A stretch of DNA of 64,000 nt from Hoyosella altamirensis (GCF_014191505.1 NZ_JACHWS010000005.1:1-64000); one strand, 5' to 3'. Shown: positions 8,835-18,098, numbered from the stretch's first letter. Program-made: numbers and translations. The notes: generated from the sequence alone by a model not told the origin.

Positions 8835-10097
8835 CTATTGAAGCGAGATTCCCAGAAGTGCATCCGTGAGGAGCGCCACATCCCGGGGTGCCGAGCTGGA
8901 GGATCCCCCTCTCGCCACCGCTTCTTCCGCCCAGAAATCAAGTGCAGCAATCGCTTTAGGCGTATCCAGGTCGTCGGCGAGGTGCTGTCGAACTCGGGCT
9001 AAAACATCGTCAGCGGGCGGGCCCGACGGCCTCGCCGCCGCGGCGCGCCACAGTGCGAGACGCTGCTCTGCCTGACCCAGCAGTTCCGCTGTCCAGGACC
9101 GGTCAGCACGATAATGCCCGTCGAGTAGAGCAAGTCGGATCGCCGCAGGATTCACACCCTCGCCGCGCAGTTTCGATACGAAAACAAGATTGCCGCGGCT
9201 CTTCGACATCTTCTCACCGTCGAGTCCGATCATTCCGGTGTGAATGTAATGCCGGGCCATCCGCTCCGAACCTGTCGCGGCTTCCGCATGTGCTGCCGAA
9301 AACTCATGGTGCGGGAAGATCAGGTCACTCCCGCCGCCCTGGATGTCGAACCCTGTACCGATCCGGTTAAGCGCGATTGCCGAACACTCGATATGCCAGC
9401 CGGGCCGCCCCGCGCCGAACGGAGAATCCCAACTCGGCTCGCCCTCACGGGCTGCTCTCCAGATCAGCGCATCGAGGGGATGCCGCTTGCCGGGACGTTC
9501 CGGGTCGCCCCCGCGCTCCGCGAAGAACTTCCGCATCGTGGCATCGTCGTACCCAGACTCGTAGCCGAACTGAACCGTCGCATCGATCGGGAAGTACACG
9601 TCCGGAAAAACTGGGTCGTCGACGACGTACGCGGCGCCGGATGCCATCAGCTTTTCAACCATCTCGATGACTTCGCCCATCGACTCCACAGCGCCGATGT
9701 AGTCACGCGGCGGCAGCACTCGCAAGGCTTCCATGTCCTCGCGGAACAGTGCTGTCTCGCGCATACCGAGTACAACCCAGTCCTCACCATCGCGGTTCGC
9801 GCGCTCGAATAGCGGGTCGTCCACATCAGTGACGTTCTGGACGTAGTGGACGTCGTGCCCCTGGGCCCGAAGAATCCTGTTGATGACGTCGAAGGTCAAA
9901 TACGTGGCGGCATGACCCAGATGCGTCGCGTCGTACGGAGTGATTCCGCAGACGTACATCGTGGCTGTCTCACCGGGCGTCACCGGACGTATCGCACGGT
10001 CTGCTGTGTCATACAGACGCAATGCGGGACCGGACTCGCGCAATCCTCCAGGCAGATCGCCGACGCTCGGAAGTTCAGGTGCAGACCAGGAGAGCAT
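8835..10097 (-). CDS. mshC: Mycothiol ligase: cysteine:GlcN-Ins ligase
   Basis: This 420-residue class I cysteinyl-tRNA-synthetase-like enzyme catalyses ATP-dependent ligation of cysteine to the amino group of glucosaminyl-inositol, the third committed step of mycothiol synthesis. Visible motifs are [17 protein letters not shown] (first zinc Cys and HIGH-like motif), the IECSAIAL Cys, PHHEF zinc His residues, and KMSKS. It lacks the anticodon-binding tail of CysS, as expected for MshC. The ATG at 10097 aligns with the short N-terminus of the family ([10 protein letters not shown]). It is the last gene of a leftward cluster with the SCO1664-like and DUF3090 genes. It is strong evidence for a mycothiol-producing actinobacterium. 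Confidence 0.96.
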   Translation of the reverse strand: MLSWSAPELPSVGDLPGGLRESGPALRLYDTADRAIRPVTPGETATMYVCGITPYDATHLGHAATYLTFDVINRILRAQGHDVHYVQNVTDVDDPLFERANRDGEDWVVLGMRETALFREDMEALRVLPPRDYIGAVESMGEVIEMVEKLMASGAAYVVDDPVFPDVYFPIDATVQFGYESGYDDATMRKFFAERGGDPERPGKRHPLDALIWRAAREGEPSWDSPFGAGRPGWHIECSAIALNRIGTGFDIQGGGSDLIFPHHEFSAAHAEAATGSERMARHYIHTGMIGLDGEKMSKSRGNLVFVSKLRGEGVNPAAIRLALLDGHYRADRSWTAELLGQAEQRLALWRAAAARPSGPPADDVLARVRQHLADDLDTPKAIAALDFWAEEAVARGGSSSSAPRDVALLTDALLGISLQ

Positions 10098-10115
10098 GGC
10101 AACCACTGTATGTGT

Positions 10116-10949
10116 TCAGAACGGTGGCCAGGGAATGGGGCTAACCGGACCAAGCCCTGATACCGGACGTGGAAAGTACGGTTCGTCCAGAATGCGCCGG
10201 ATCCGCCTCACCGTCGCAGACACTTCCTCATCGGTGATCAATGCCCGTAACTCATCACCGAACACGCCCGCAACAGCCTTACCGAGGCGCTGCAGGTCCG
10301 CAAGATGATCGTCGCTGATCGCCCGGCCTGCCCAGCCCCACAGCACCGTCCGCAACTTATCCTCGCGGTGCAGACTAATACCATGGTCGATGCCATAGAC
10401 AGCGCCGTCCGAACCTGCCAGAACGTGACCGCCCTTGCGATCCGCGTTGTTCACAACGAGGTCAAAGACAGCAATCCGGGCCAGACGGACATCGTCAGCG
10501 TGCGCAAGCACGACTTCTTCGTCATCGCTCGTCACAGCGCGAAGCACCGGCAGCCAGCCCGCCGGGAGAGCGTCAATCGGGAACAATCCCAGCAGCGCCT
10601 GGCCCACTGTGTCCTCGTCGAGTTCGGTAATCCATTCTTGAACTGCACCCAGCCCGAAAGGGCCCTCCCGCACCATTGTGGTCGGCACGATTCCCCACCC
10701 CAGTTCGCTGGAGATCCGGAAGGCAGCCAGTTCACGCGCTGCCAGAGTCCCGTCAGGAAAGTCCCAGAGCGGGCGCTCCCCCCGTATCGGCTTATAGATG
10801 CACCGGACGACAGTGGCACCCTTGGACGCGTCACAAAGGAAGCTCGCGTTGCTCGCCGCGCGCAGCTGGCCGAGAACCGTCAGTTCGCCGTCACGAAGCA
10901 CCTCGTCCACCGCCACCGGTTCAGGAGAGCTACCCAGGGGACCTGTCAC
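10116..10949 (-). CDS. SCO1664-family protein (PI3/4-kinase-like fold)
   Basis: This 277-residue protein belongs to the actinobacterial SCO1664 family, distantly related to PI3/PI4 kinases. Recognisable segments are RCIYKPIRGERPLWDFPDGT (putative ATP-binding Lys), VFDLVVNNADRKGGH (catalytic-loop-like D..N) and YGIDHGISLH (metal-binding Asp). The substrate is unknown. The start is GTG. It lies 9 bp after the DUF3090 gene and 18 bp before mshC, a conserved actinobacterial arrangement (Rv2133c-like position). Confidence 0.75.
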   Translation of the reverse strand: MTGPLGSSPEPVAVDEVLRDGELTVLGQLRAASNASFLCDASKGATVVRCIYKPIRGERPLWDFPDGTLAARELAAFRISSELGWGIVPTTMVREGPFGLGAVQEWITELDEDTVGQALLGLFPIDALPAGWLPVLRAVTSDDEEVVLAHADDVRLARIAVFDLVVNNADRKGGHVLAGSDGAVYGIDHGISLHREDKLRTVLWGWAGRAISDDHLADLQRLGKAVAGVFGDELRALITDEEVSATVRRIRRILDEPYFPRPVSGLGPVSPIPWPPF

Positions 10950-10958
10950 GGCGCTGGC

Positions 10959-11618
10959 TTACAAGTCGGGATCGTCGAGGTCATCAGGGTCGTCACTGGG
11001 GTCATTACTAGGGTCGTCCGGATCATCGAGGGCGTCGATGTCTATGTCAGACGGATCGATCTCCGCCCCTCTCCGGTATCCGTTCAGCCGGATACACAGG
11101 TGCCCCTCCGGATCGAGCGGGGAGGCACAAAGGGGGCACAGAGGCCGGCCTGCCGAAACAACGCGTTCAGCCCGGGCCACAAATTGTCTAGCTTGAGCAG
11201 GCGAAAGGAAAACCCGAACGGCGTCTGGCCCCTCTTCGCTGTCACCCAGGACGACGGATTCGTCGATCTCGCCCTCCGTGAATGCGAGCAGTTCAACGAC
11301 GACTGTGCTCGCTTCAGAGTCCCAGCCGAGCCCCATTGTTCCCACTCTGAACTCGGGTTCGATCGGTGTCTCAAGCGGACTTGCGTCAGTCAGGTCAGTC
11401 TCTGGCGGCGGAATGGACGCCCCGAAGCGCCGCTGGACCTCGTCGAGCATCGCACCGATACGCTCTGCAAGCACTTTGACTTGCTGTTTCTCCAGCATGA
11501 CGCTGATCACGCGCTTGACATGCACAGCCTGCAGGTAGAAAGTGCGCTCGCCGGGCTCACCGACTGTTCCTGCGATAAAACGGTCGGGAGTCCGGAAAAC
11601 GTGTATGACGCGAGACAT
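10959..11618 (-). CDS. DUF3090 family protein
   Basis: This 219-residue protein begins with the family signature MSRVIHVFRTPDRFIAGTVG and contains TFYLQAVHVKRVISVMLEKQQ and a CPLCASPLDPEGH zinc-knuckle-like segment near residue 170. The C-terminus is a run of Asp-Pro-Asp repeats (DDPDDPSNDPSDDPDD). The ATG at 11618 follows a strong GGGAGGTGCC ribosome binding site, so an in-frame upstream start at 11687 is rejected. Function is unknown. In M. tuberculosis the same order (histidine phosphatase, DUF3090, SCO1664-like) is found at Rv2135c-Rv2133c. Confidence 0.85.
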   Translation of the reverse strand: MSRVIHVFRTPDRFIAGTVGEPGERTFYLQAVHVKRVISVMLEKQQVKVLAERIGAMLDEVQRRFGASIPPPETDLTDASPLETPIEPEFRVGTMGLGWDSEASTVVVELLAFTEGEIDESVVLGDSEEGPDAVRVFLSPAQARQFVARAERVVSAGRPLCPLCASPLDPEGHLCIRLNGYRRGAEIDPSDIDIDALDDPDDPSNDPSDDPDDLDDPDL

Positions 11619-11705
11619 GGCACCTCCCACATTAACTGGCCCGAGATCTGGTGAAGAATCGGCTAACCGGCTCGGCCTATAGGACACGGGATGAGTCGCA
11701 CACAG

Positions 11706-12392
11706 TCACCGGGGCACATCACCACCCACGACCGCATCAGATGTTCCCTCTTTGCCTGACTCGCGCGGCTTCAGGTGCGCGAAATCCGCGCCCGTGTCAT
11801 TGAGATGGTGCAGGAAGGGCCGCGTCTCGGTGTAGCGCACGACGCTGATGGACGCGGGCTCGACGATTATCCGCTGAAAACCGTCGAGGTGCAGACCTAA
11901 CGCGTCCGCCACGATGGACTTGATCACGTCTCCGTGTGTGCACACCAGCCAGAGCCCATCCCCACCGCTGGTAACCGCCAACCGCTTGTCATGCTCGCGG
12001 ATCGCCGCGACCGCGCGAGACTGCACTTGCGCTAAGGACTCACCGCCTGGAAAAACAACGGCGGATGGGTGCTGCTGCACCACCGCCCATAACGGTTCTT
12101 TCACGAGCTCCGACAGCGGCTTGCCCGTCCACTCCCCATAGTCCACCTCGAGCAGCCGCGTATCAGGAAGCGGCTCAAGGCCGAGTTTCTGTGCCAGCGG
12201 GTCGACGGTCTGCTGACATCGCAGTAGCGGCGAGCACACGATGCCGCGAATTGGAAGGCTGGCCAGGCGGCCAGCAAGGGACAGAGCCTGCTCCTGACCA
12301 CGCTCGTCTAGGCTCACCCCCGCAGTCCGGCCCGCAAGGAGGCCCGACGTATTCGCGTGGGAGCGGCCATGGCGCACCAGCAACACCGTCAT
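11706..12392 (-). CDS. Histidine phosphatase (phosphoglycerate-mutase-like)
   Basis: This 228-residue branch-1 histidine phosphatase has the phosphohistidine motif LLVRHGRSHAN at residues 4-14, a C-SPLLRCQQT helix and a second catalytic His in LVCTHGDVIK near residue 155. It matches the actinobacterial MSMEG_4193-type probable phosphomutase. The substrate is unknown; broad phosphatase activity is likely. It lies 18 bp after uppP in the same direction. Confidence 0.85.
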   Translation of the reverse strand: MTVLLVRHGRSHANTSGLLAGRTAGVSLDERGQEQALSLAGRLASLPIRGIVCSPLLRCQQTVDPLAQKLGLEPLPDTRLLEVDYGEWTGKPLSELVKEPLWAVVQQHPSAVVFPGGESLAQVQSRAVAAIREHDKRLAVTSGGDGLWLVCTHGDVIKSIVADALGLHLDGFQRIIVEPASISVVRYTETRPFLHHLNDTGADFAHLKPRESGKEGTSDAVVGGDVPR

Positions 12393-12410
12393 AAGGCCCC
12401 AGGGTAGCCG

Positions 12411-13289
12411 TCAGGTCGCGCTGATAACGCCGCCGGCGAGCAGTCCCATGATGAGCAGACCTACAACAACGCGGTAGCCGACGAACCAGTACATCGAATA
12501 GTGCTGAACGAACTTCAGGAACCAGGCGATACACGCGTAGCCAACGATGAAGGTGATGACAGTCGTCACAACGAGCTGCATGCCGCTTGCGGCCAATCCT
12601 TCACCAGCGGGATTGAAGGCATCCGGAAGGCTGAACACACCCGAGGCGACCACCGCGGGGATTGCGAGCAAGAAGGAGAACCGCGCGGCGGCATATCGGG
12701 AGAGCCCCATCGCTAGGCCAGCGGTAATGGTGCCTCCGGATCGGGATACGCCAGGGATCAGCGCCCCCGCCTGGGCCACACCCATCACCACGGCATCCCG
12801 CATGCGCAACTCAGTCATATGCCGTTTCTTGCGGCCCCAGTATTCCGCTGCGGCGAGCAGGAGGCCAGCAAAGATGAACATCGAAGAGATGATCCACAGG
12901 TTGCGCGCTCCGGTGCGGACTTCGTCACGGAAGATGAAGCCCAGCACCCCAATAGGCAGCGATGCGATGATGATGTACCAGCCGAGCTTGTACTCGAAAA
13001 CATCACGCTCATCGCGATTGAACAGGCCGCGAAACCAGGCAATCGCAATGCGGTAGATGTCCTTTGCGAAGAACACGATGACGGCCGCCTCGGTACCGAT
13101 CTGGCTGACAGCGGTGAACGAAGCACCAGCGTCTGTGCCAAAAAGCAGCTCATCCGCGAGCCGGAGGTGACCAGAGGACGAAATGGGCAGGAATTCAGTA
13201 AGGCCCTGGATCACTGCCAGCACAATCACCTGAAGCCACGTCATATGCTCGATGGCGGCATCGCCGCCCTGGGCAAGTACCGACGTCAC
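12411..13289 (-). CDS. uppP: Undecaprenyl-diphosphatase
   Basis: UppP (BacA) is an integral membrane protein that dephosphorylates undecaprenyl pyrophosphate to recycle the lipid carrier of peptidoglycan and arabinogalactan synthesis. The catalytic motifs are visible: [14 protein letters not shown] near residues 30-43 and PGVSRSGGT near 175. Several hydrophobic helices span the rest. The GTG at 13289 has GGAG at a good spacing. An ATG at 13244 (MTWLQVIV) matches the usual short N-terminus and is the alternative. Loss of UppP increases bacitracin sensitivity in other bacteria. Confidence 0.93.
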   Translation of the reverse strand: MTSVLAQGGDAAIEHMTWLQVIVLAVIQGLTEFLPISSSGHLRLADELLFGTDAGASFTAVSQIGTEAAVIVFFAKDIYRIAIAWFRGLFNRDERDVFEYKLGWYIIIASLPIGVLGFIFRDEVRTGARNLWIISSMFIFAGLLLAAAEYWGRKKRHMTELRMRDAVVMGVAQAGALIPGVSRSGGTITAGLAMGLSRYAAARFSFLLAIPAVVASGVFSLPDAFNPAGEGLAASGMQLVVTTVITFIVGYACIAWFLKFVQHYSMYWFVGYRVVVGLLIMGLLAGGVISAT

Positions 13290-13419
13290 TGCGCGACTCC
13301 GAATCTCAGGCCGAGCTCCATGAGGTAGTACCGTACCTTCCTGCTAGCGACGGCGTGGGCGAGAGCGCCTTGGTGTGCCTCAACTGTGCGCAGCATCGCA
13401 CAGGACCAGTCTCCGCGAC

Positions 13420-14082
13420 CTATCCCCGCGCCCGGCGGCGCGTGACAATCGCGATACCACCCGCAACGATCACGATCGACGCCGCAGCTAGCGCCGTCCA
13501 CGCGAGCGCAGAGCTATCGCCTGCGGCCTCAGTCGCGGATTCAGCAGCACCGCCACCGTTTACCCCAAGCGGTTCACGCGCTGTCGTCCCCGCGGGTTCC
13601 GCGGTGGGCGGCACGGTGGCCGCTGCAAACTCGAGAGGGCTTTCGTGGACGGTCCCGAAGCCATTCACATGATCGAAGTAGACGGTGACGGCACACTCGT
13701 CTTCCCTGCAGTCCACGCCATTGCCGGTCGTTTCCACAGTGAGCTCTACTTCAAAGGTGCCAGCGCTGCTCAGGGGAATCGCTGTTCCGGGCGCTTCCGG
13801 ATCGTTGGTAACCCACAGGGAGGTGCCCTGCTGCGGCGAGCCACCCACACATCGAGGTCCTGCTGGTCCCGCGGAACCTGCGATACACGTGGAAACGTAA
13901 TAACCCGCGTCCGGGTCAAATCCGCTGCCTGCCACGGTGATGACGTCACCACTGCGGAGCCCGGCTGCCGGTGACACGTCGACAAGTGGCGCCGCGGACG
14001 CCGCCCCTGCGGCAACGGCGAGTGATCCCGCGGTACCGAAAGCGGCGCATACAGCACGGACGCTGTGGGCCCACGCCATCAT
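13420..14082 (-). CDS. Secreted, membrane-anchored neocarzinostatin-fold protein
   Basis: This 220-residue exported protein has a signal peptide (residues 1-30, AxA cleavage), a single immunoglobulin-like domain (31-152), a Pro/Thr/Ala/Gly-rich linker and a C-terminal helix (about 192-214) followed by RRRARG. The domain has the neocarzinostatin-family opening VSPAAGLRSGDVITVAGSGF. Its two Cys pairs, Cys66/Cys78 and Cys125/Cys130, match the positions and C-x4-C spacing of the neocarzinostatin disulfides. Neocarzinostatin-fold proteins bind hydrophobic chromophores. It is divergent from the haem oxygenase gene, with an iron-box-like palindrome between them. A surface haem-binding role is my inference only. 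Confidence 0.75.
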   Translation of the reverse strand: MMAWAHSVRAVCAAFGTAGSLAVAAGAASAAPLVDVSPAAGLRSGDVITVAGSGFDPDAGYYVSTCIAGSAGPAGPRCVGGSPQQGTSLWVTNDPEAPGTAIPLSSAGTFEVELTVETTGNGVDCREDECAVTVYFDHVNGFGTVHESPLEFAAATVPPTAEPAGTTAREPLGVNGGGAAESATEAAGDSSALAWTALAAASIVIVAGGIAIVTRRRARG

Positions 14083-14120
14083 GGAACCCCCTGAATCTCG
14101 TCCTCAGCAGATATGGTCAA

Positions 14121-14139
14121 AGGCAGGCTAGCCTACGCA
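14121..14139. promoter_or_regulatory. Putative IdeR/DtxR iron box
   Basis: The intergenic region between the neocarzinostatin-like gene and the haem oxygenase gene holds a perfect 10-bp palindrome AGGCTAGCCT (14125-14134). Its core matches the centre of the IdeR/DtxR consensus TTAGGTTAGSCTAACCTAA; the outer arms match poorly. It lies about 40 bp from each start codon, so one bound dimer pair could control both genes, de-repressing them under iron limitation. Confidence 0.55.
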
Positions 14140-14173
14140 GATTAGCTTTTCGCGAGAACGTTGTGGGGGCGAC

Positions 14174-14818
14174 ATGGCATTTCACACCCGGCTCAAATCC
14201 GAAACGAGCGCAGCACACCGTGCAGCGGAGGAATCACCGTTCGTCGACGCGCTAGTCAGCGGCCACCTGCCACTCGACGCCTACACACAGATGTTGGGGC
14301 AGTTGCATCTCGTGTATCTAAGCCTCGAAGACGCTGGGGCCGCACACCGCGATAATCCGGTGGTGCGCCCGTTTCTCGACGAGGCGCTCTTGCGCGTTCC
14401 CGAACTGGAAAAGGACCTCCGTTTTCTCAGTGGTCCGGGATGGCTCGACCAGATCGACCCTGTACCCGCGACTCTGGACTACACCCACCGCATCCGGGAC
14501 GTCGCTTACAGTTCGAACGCCGCGTTCATCGCACACCACTACATCCGGTATATGGGCGACCTGTCCGGTGGTCAGATCATCCGTCGCGCGCTTGAGCGCG
14601 CATATGGCTTCACCCATGACGGGGTGCGCTTCTACCGATTCGATGCCATTCCCAAAGTCAAACCGTTCAAAGACGCCTATCGCCGCAGCCTTGATTCCGC
14701 TCCCCTGACTCCCGCCGAACGCGACGCCCTCGTTGCGGAAGCGATCAGCTCGTTCTCTCTCAATGCGGCGATATTCGCTGATCTCGAAGCCGTGTTTCTA
14801 ACTGGTTCAGCTAACTGA
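14174..14818 (+). CDS. hmuO: Biliverdin-producing haem oxygenase
   Basis: This 214-residue HO-1-type haem oxygenase is close in layout to HmuO of corynebacteria. The proximal haem ligand is His15 in SETSAAHRAAE. The distal helix carries the Gly-rich motif GDLSGGQ at 128-134, and HHYIRYMGDL precedes it. The enzyme opens haem to biliverdin, CO and free iron. Its start follows TGGGGGCGAC. It is preceded by the iron-box-like palindrome and diverges from an exported neocarzinostatin-like protein, so the pair looks like a small haem-iron module. No haem ABC transporter is nearby. The 3' end overlaps the convergent hypothetical gene by 8 bp. Confidence 0.95.
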   Translation: MAFHTRLKSETSAAHRAAEESPFVDALVSGHLPLDAYTQMLGQLHLVYLSLEDAGAAHRDNPVVRPFLDEALLRVPELEKDLRFLSGPGWLDQIDPVPATLDYTHRIRDVAYSSNAAFIAHHYIRYMGDLSGGQIIRRALERAYGFTHDGVRFYRFDAIPKVKPFKDAYRRSLDSAPLTPAERDALVAEAISSFSLNAAIFADLEAVFLTGSAN

Positions 14819-15257
14819 TCGCTGAGGTGATGCGGCTCAACAGCGCGCGCACGGCGTTGCCTTCGCTGGCATTAACAGCTATTGATTCAGCCTCAGCAAC
14901 GGCGTCCCGCACTGCCGCCGAAATGCTGCGTTCGTCGCAGAGGTCAACATCGACTACCGAACGATCCACGAATGCTTCAATGTCAGAGCTGTCAGGTACG
15001 GTTGTCTCGAGATCCGCCCGGTACACCTCGACGTGAAGTGTTCTGCGGTGGAGGGTGCTATCACGCACCTGAAATGCGAAAGTCCGGCCATCTCGTGTCT
15101 GGCCGAAGCCGTGCGCATACGGACCGATGGAAAGGTCATCGATGACGAACACAGGGGCGTTGTGAGCTGTCATATCGATCTCCGGTTGCACATAAGTAAC
15201 CACCTCGATCTTCGGACGGCGCACAAAGCGAAGCGTGGAGGCCAGCGCGACCGCCAT
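14811..15257 (-). CDS. Conserved hypothetical protein (Rv2137c-like position)
   Basis: This is a 148-residue cytoplasmic protein with no recognised domain. It has an alpha/beta composition with many acidic residues and a beta-rich middle (FAFQVRDSTLHRRTLHVEVYRADLETTV). It lies divergently from the lppL-like lipoprotein and next to uppP/pyrD, the position of Rv2137c in M. tuberculosis. Function is unknown. Confidence 0.65.
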   Translation of the reverse strand: MAVALASTLRFVRRPKIEVVTYVQPEIDMTAHNAPVFVIDDLSIGPYAHGFGQTRDGRTFAFQVRDSTLHRRTLHVEVYRADLETTVPDSSDIEAFVDRSVVDVDLCDERSISAAVRDAVAEAESIAVNASEGNAVRALLSRITSAIS

Positions 15258-15327
15258 GGGCGCGTACTACTCAGTTGCGTATTCAACGATACAACCTCCA
15301 ACAATTCATTGGGGCGGATCGGGAGGA

Positions 15328-16377
15328 ATGGCAGAGTTGTCACCAATGTGTTGTGAGGGACGGCGGCACCCTCGGCGTACCGTGGCTGTTTCGGTTGCCT
15401 TCTCATCAGCCCTGGCGCTCGCGCTCGCGGGGTGCTCGTCGGATGAACAACCCGACGTGCAGGTCGTGCCCCCAGCTAGGGCGGCGGAGTCACCCGTGTC
15501 CATTGATCCAGATGGAGAGGTCCTCCCCCTCGACCTATCGGTGACCGCAACCGCGTTTGACGAGGCAACCAATTCGCTCGTTGTGCTCGCCGATGATGAG
15601 CTCCTCTATTTTTCGGGCTCGACCCAGGATCCGATGAGTGACGCCACTCGGGTCGCGCTCCCCGGTCCTGGGACCAGCCTGACGCTAGATGGTTCCGGCA
15701 ACGCCATCACTGCTGCAGGAAGCGACATCGCTGTCGTCAGCCTCGAGAGCGGTGAAGTCCAGCTAGCTTCCCCAAGCGGAATCACCGCAGAGTGGACAGC
15801 AGCAGTTGCGCGGCCCGATGGGACGATCGCGGCAGGAACTGATCGCGGTCAGGTTTTCGCCGGAGAAGACAGCGAACGCCCGGTCACCGGTCTCGTTTCG
15901 GCGGATGTCCTCATCGCCTCCGGCGCGAATCTGGCGGCGATAGACCGGCGGCAAAGCATGATCATCGAGGTATTTCCTGAACGCGGCACACTCGGTTTTG
16001 CGCTGCGCGCCGGCAACGGCGCCAGCAACGCCGTGACCGACGGTGAAGGTCGCGTTTTCGTTGTCAACACCCGTGATGGTGAGCTACTCGTCTACACACT
16101 GGACCGACTCGTGCTACGTCAACGGTATCCGGTACCTGATTCTCCGTTCGGTATTGCCTACGATGCTCAGAGGGACCGCGTCTGGGTTACGCAAACCGGA
16201 CTCAACGAGGTCGCCGCCTATGCGCTGGACACTGGGATCCCGGTCGAAGTAGCCCGGTTCGCGACCGTGCAACAACCCGACTCGGTCGCTGTGGACAGCG
16301 CGGGCGGATACCTATACGTGTCATCCGCGACGGGTGGCGGTGTGCAGCGCATCCCGCTGACCACCTCAGACGAATAA
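15328..16377 (+). CDS. Lipoprotein with beta-propeller-like repeats (LppL-like)
   Basis: This is a secreted lipoprotein of about 349 residues. A signal peptide ends in the lipobox ALALAGC, so the mature protein begins with a lipidated Cys. The rest consists of repeated four-stranded units (for example GRVFVVNTRDGELLVYTLDR and GYLYVSSATGGGVQRI), like six- or seven-bladed YVTN/NHL propellers. The ATG at 15328 touches a GGGAGGA box; an ATG at 15346 has better spacing, so the start is uncertain. It precedes pyrD by 20 bp, the same order as lppL-pyrD (Rv2138-Rv2139). Ligand unknown. Confidence 0.8.
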   Translation: MAELSPMCCEGRRHPRRTVAVSVAFSSALALALAGCSSDEQPDVQVVPPARAAESPVSIDPDGEVLPLDLSVTATAFDEATNSLVVLADDELLYFSGSTQDPMSDATRVALPGPGTSLTLDGSGNAITAAGSDIAVVSLESGEVQLASPSGITAEWTAAVARPDGTIAAGTDRGQVFAGEDSERPVTGLVSADVLIASGANLAAIDRRQSMIIEVFPERGTLGFALRAGNGASNAVTDGEGRVFVVNTRDGELLVYTLDRLVLRQRYPVPDSPFGIAYDAQRDRVWVTQTGLNEVAAYALDTGIPVEVARFATVQQPDSVAVDSAGGYLYVSSATGGGVQRIPLTTSDE

Positions 16378-16397
16378 GCATGATCAGGGAGAACTAG

Positions 16398-17483
16398 GTG
16401 TACAACATTCTGCTGAGGGTGATGTTCCTCCTTCCCCCGGAGGCGATCCATCGATTCGCTTTCGGCATGATCAAAACAATCGGCTTTCTCCCGCCGCTGC
16501 GCTGGCTCGCGGGCAAGCTGCTGAGCCAGCATGACCCGATTCTCCGTACGACGACGTTCGGTGTTGCATTTCCTGCCCCTCTCGGTCTCGCGGCCGGGTT
16601 CGACAAGAATGCAGCCGCGATCAACGCATGGGGTCCGCTTGGCTTCGGCTATGCGGAAATCGGCACCGTCACCGCACATCCGCAGCCCGGTAACCCCTCC
16701 CCGCGGCTCTACCGGCTGCCCGCGGATCACGCGCTGATCAACAGGATGGGCTTCAACAACCACGGCGCGGGCTTTGCCGCGAACAAGCTTCGCACCCGGC
16801 GCACTTCGATACCGGTGGGCGCGAACATCGGTAAAACGAAGATCGTGCCAGCGGAGGAAGCGGCGAGCGACTACATTGCCAGTGCGCAACTGTTGGGGCC
16901 GCTTTCCGATTTTCTCGTCGTGAACGTCAGCTCGCCCAATACGCCCGGTCTCCGCGACCTGCAGGCAGTCGAGTCGCTTCGCCCCCTCCTCGCCGCAATC
17001 ACGGCTGCCGTCACCGTCCCAGTGCTCGTGAAGATCGCACCTGATCTCTCTGACGACGACATTGACGCCATCGCTGACCTTGCTGTCGAACTGGGGCTGG
17101 CGGGCATCGTCGCCACGAACACGACGATCGCACGCAGCGGCCTGAACACCCCCGGTGGCGAAGTGATCGAGATGGGTGCCGGTGGGCTATCAGGCGCGCC
17201 CGTCGCGGACCGGTCCCTCGAAGTCCTGCGCCGCTTGTACCGCCGCGTCGGCGGCCAGATCACGCTGGTTTCCGCGGGCGGAATCGAGACTGTGGACCAG
17301 GCGTGGCAACGCATTGAAGCAGGCGCCACTCTCCTCCAGGGCTACACGGGGTACATCTACGGCGGACCCGTATGGCCTCGGCGTATCAACAAGGGAATCG
17401 CGCAACGCCTCCGTGCTCGGGGCTACTCATCGCTCGCGGAGGCTGTAGGCGCTGAACACCGCGCCCCGCTCGCTGGATCGTGA
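16398..17483 (+). CDS. pyrD: Dihydroorotate dehydrogenase (quinone), class 2
   Basis: This 361-residue FMN enzyme oxidises dihydroorotate to orotate at the membrane, the fourth step of pyrimidine synthesis, passing electrons to quinone. The class 2 hydrophobic N-terminal extension ([21 protein letters not shown]) is present, followed by [10 protein letters not shown], the substrate-binding [10 protein letters not shown], the catalytic Ser in [10 protein letters not shown] and the FMN phosphate site SAGGIET. The start is GTG after a GGGAGAACTAG sequence. The stop codon lies within the left arm of a long hairpin. Confidence 0.96.
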   Translation: MYNILLRVMFLLPPEAIHRFAFGMIKTIGFLPPLRWLAGKLLSQHDPILRTTTFGVAFPAPLGLAAGFDKNAAAINAWGPLGFGYAEIGTVTAHPQPGNPSPRLYRLPADHALINRMGFNNHGAGFAANKLRTRRTSIPVGANIGKTKIVPAEEAASDYIASAQLLGPLSDFLVVNVSSPNTPGLRDLQAVESLRPLLAAITAAVTVPVLVKIAPDLSDDDIDAIADLAVELGLAGIVATNTTIARSGLNTPGGEVIEMGAGGLSGAPVADRSLEVLRRLYRRVGGQITLVSAGGIETVDQAWQRIEAGATLLQGYTGYIYGGPVWPRRINKGIAQRLRARGYSSLAEAVGAEHRAPLAGS

Positions 17484-17525
17484 AGCATCTTCCCTCCCCT
17501 GGAGGGTCAATGCTTCACGATCCAG
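17473..17525. terminator. Bidirectional hairpin terminator between pyrD and the PEBP gene
   Basis: A perfect 16-bp inverted repeat (arms 17473-17488 and 17510-17525) encloses a second 6-bp hairpin CCCTCC/GGAGGG (17492-17497 and 17501-17506). There is no U-tract on either strand. It contains the pyrD stop codon and lies just before the stop of the convergent gene, so it probably terminates both. Confidence 0.7.
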
Positions 17526-17534
17526 CTTCGGTGC

Positions 17535-18065
17535 TCACTCCTGACTGTAGGTACCCACGATCACCGCACGAGCGATGGCCTGCGAGAAGAGGTTGAAGCC
17601 CAGGAAGCCTGGGGTCGCATTGTCGGGCAGGTCAATCCGCTCCGTAGCGACAGCATGCACCGCAATGTAGTAATGGTGCGTGCCATGTCCCGCCGGCGGC
17701 GCGGCGCCCACATATCCGCGGAAGCCTGCGTCGTTCTGCAACTGAACTGCCCCGTCAGGAAGCGCTGAATTGTCTTCTTGACCTGCGCCGGCCGGCAGCT
17801 CCGTCACCGAGGCGGGGATATTGGCCACCGCCCAGTGCCAGAAACCTGACCCAGTCGGCGCGTCTGGGTCGAGCACCGACACCGTGAAGCTCTTTGTTTC
17901 CGGCGGGAACCCTGACCAGCTCAGTTGCGGCGAAATGTCGCTTCCACCTGCACCGAAAACGCCGGAAACCTGCGGGTTCGCGAGTCTCTCGCCGTCCCTC
18001 ACATCGGACGACTTCAACTCGAAAGTCGGCAGGACGGGCAATGATGCATACGGATTATTGCTCAC
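17535..18065 (-). CDS. YbhB/YbcL-family PEBP (Raf-kinase-inhibitor-like) protein
   Basis: This 176-residue phosphatidylethanolamine-binding-like protein has the ligand-pocket motifs [29 protein letters not shown] and the C-terminal [14 protein letters not shown]. It is cytoplasmic, with no signal peptide. Bacterial members are of unclear function; the M. tuberculosis counterpart at the same position is Rv2140c. The GTG start has AAGGGA at 9 nt. It converges on pyrD and lies 33 bp after the M20 peptidase, with which it may form a transcript. Confidence 0.9.
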   Translation of the reverse strand: MSNNPYASLPVLPTFELKSSDVRDGERLANPQVSGVFGAGGSDISPQLSWSGFPPETKSFTVSVLDPDAPTGSGFWHWAVANIPASVTELPAGAGQEDNSALPDGAVQLQNDAGFRGYVGAAPPAGHGTHHYYIAVHAVATERIDLPDNATPGFLGFNLFSQAIARAVIVGTYSQE

Positions 18066-18098
18066 AGCAAGAGTCCCTTTCTGTTGGTGTTAAGGAGG

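Noticed and set aside
10305-11654. Long open frame on the plus strand over the SCO1664-like and DUF3090 genes
   Set aside because: It is an antisense shadow of two recognised family genes, without start signals or any recognisable domain.
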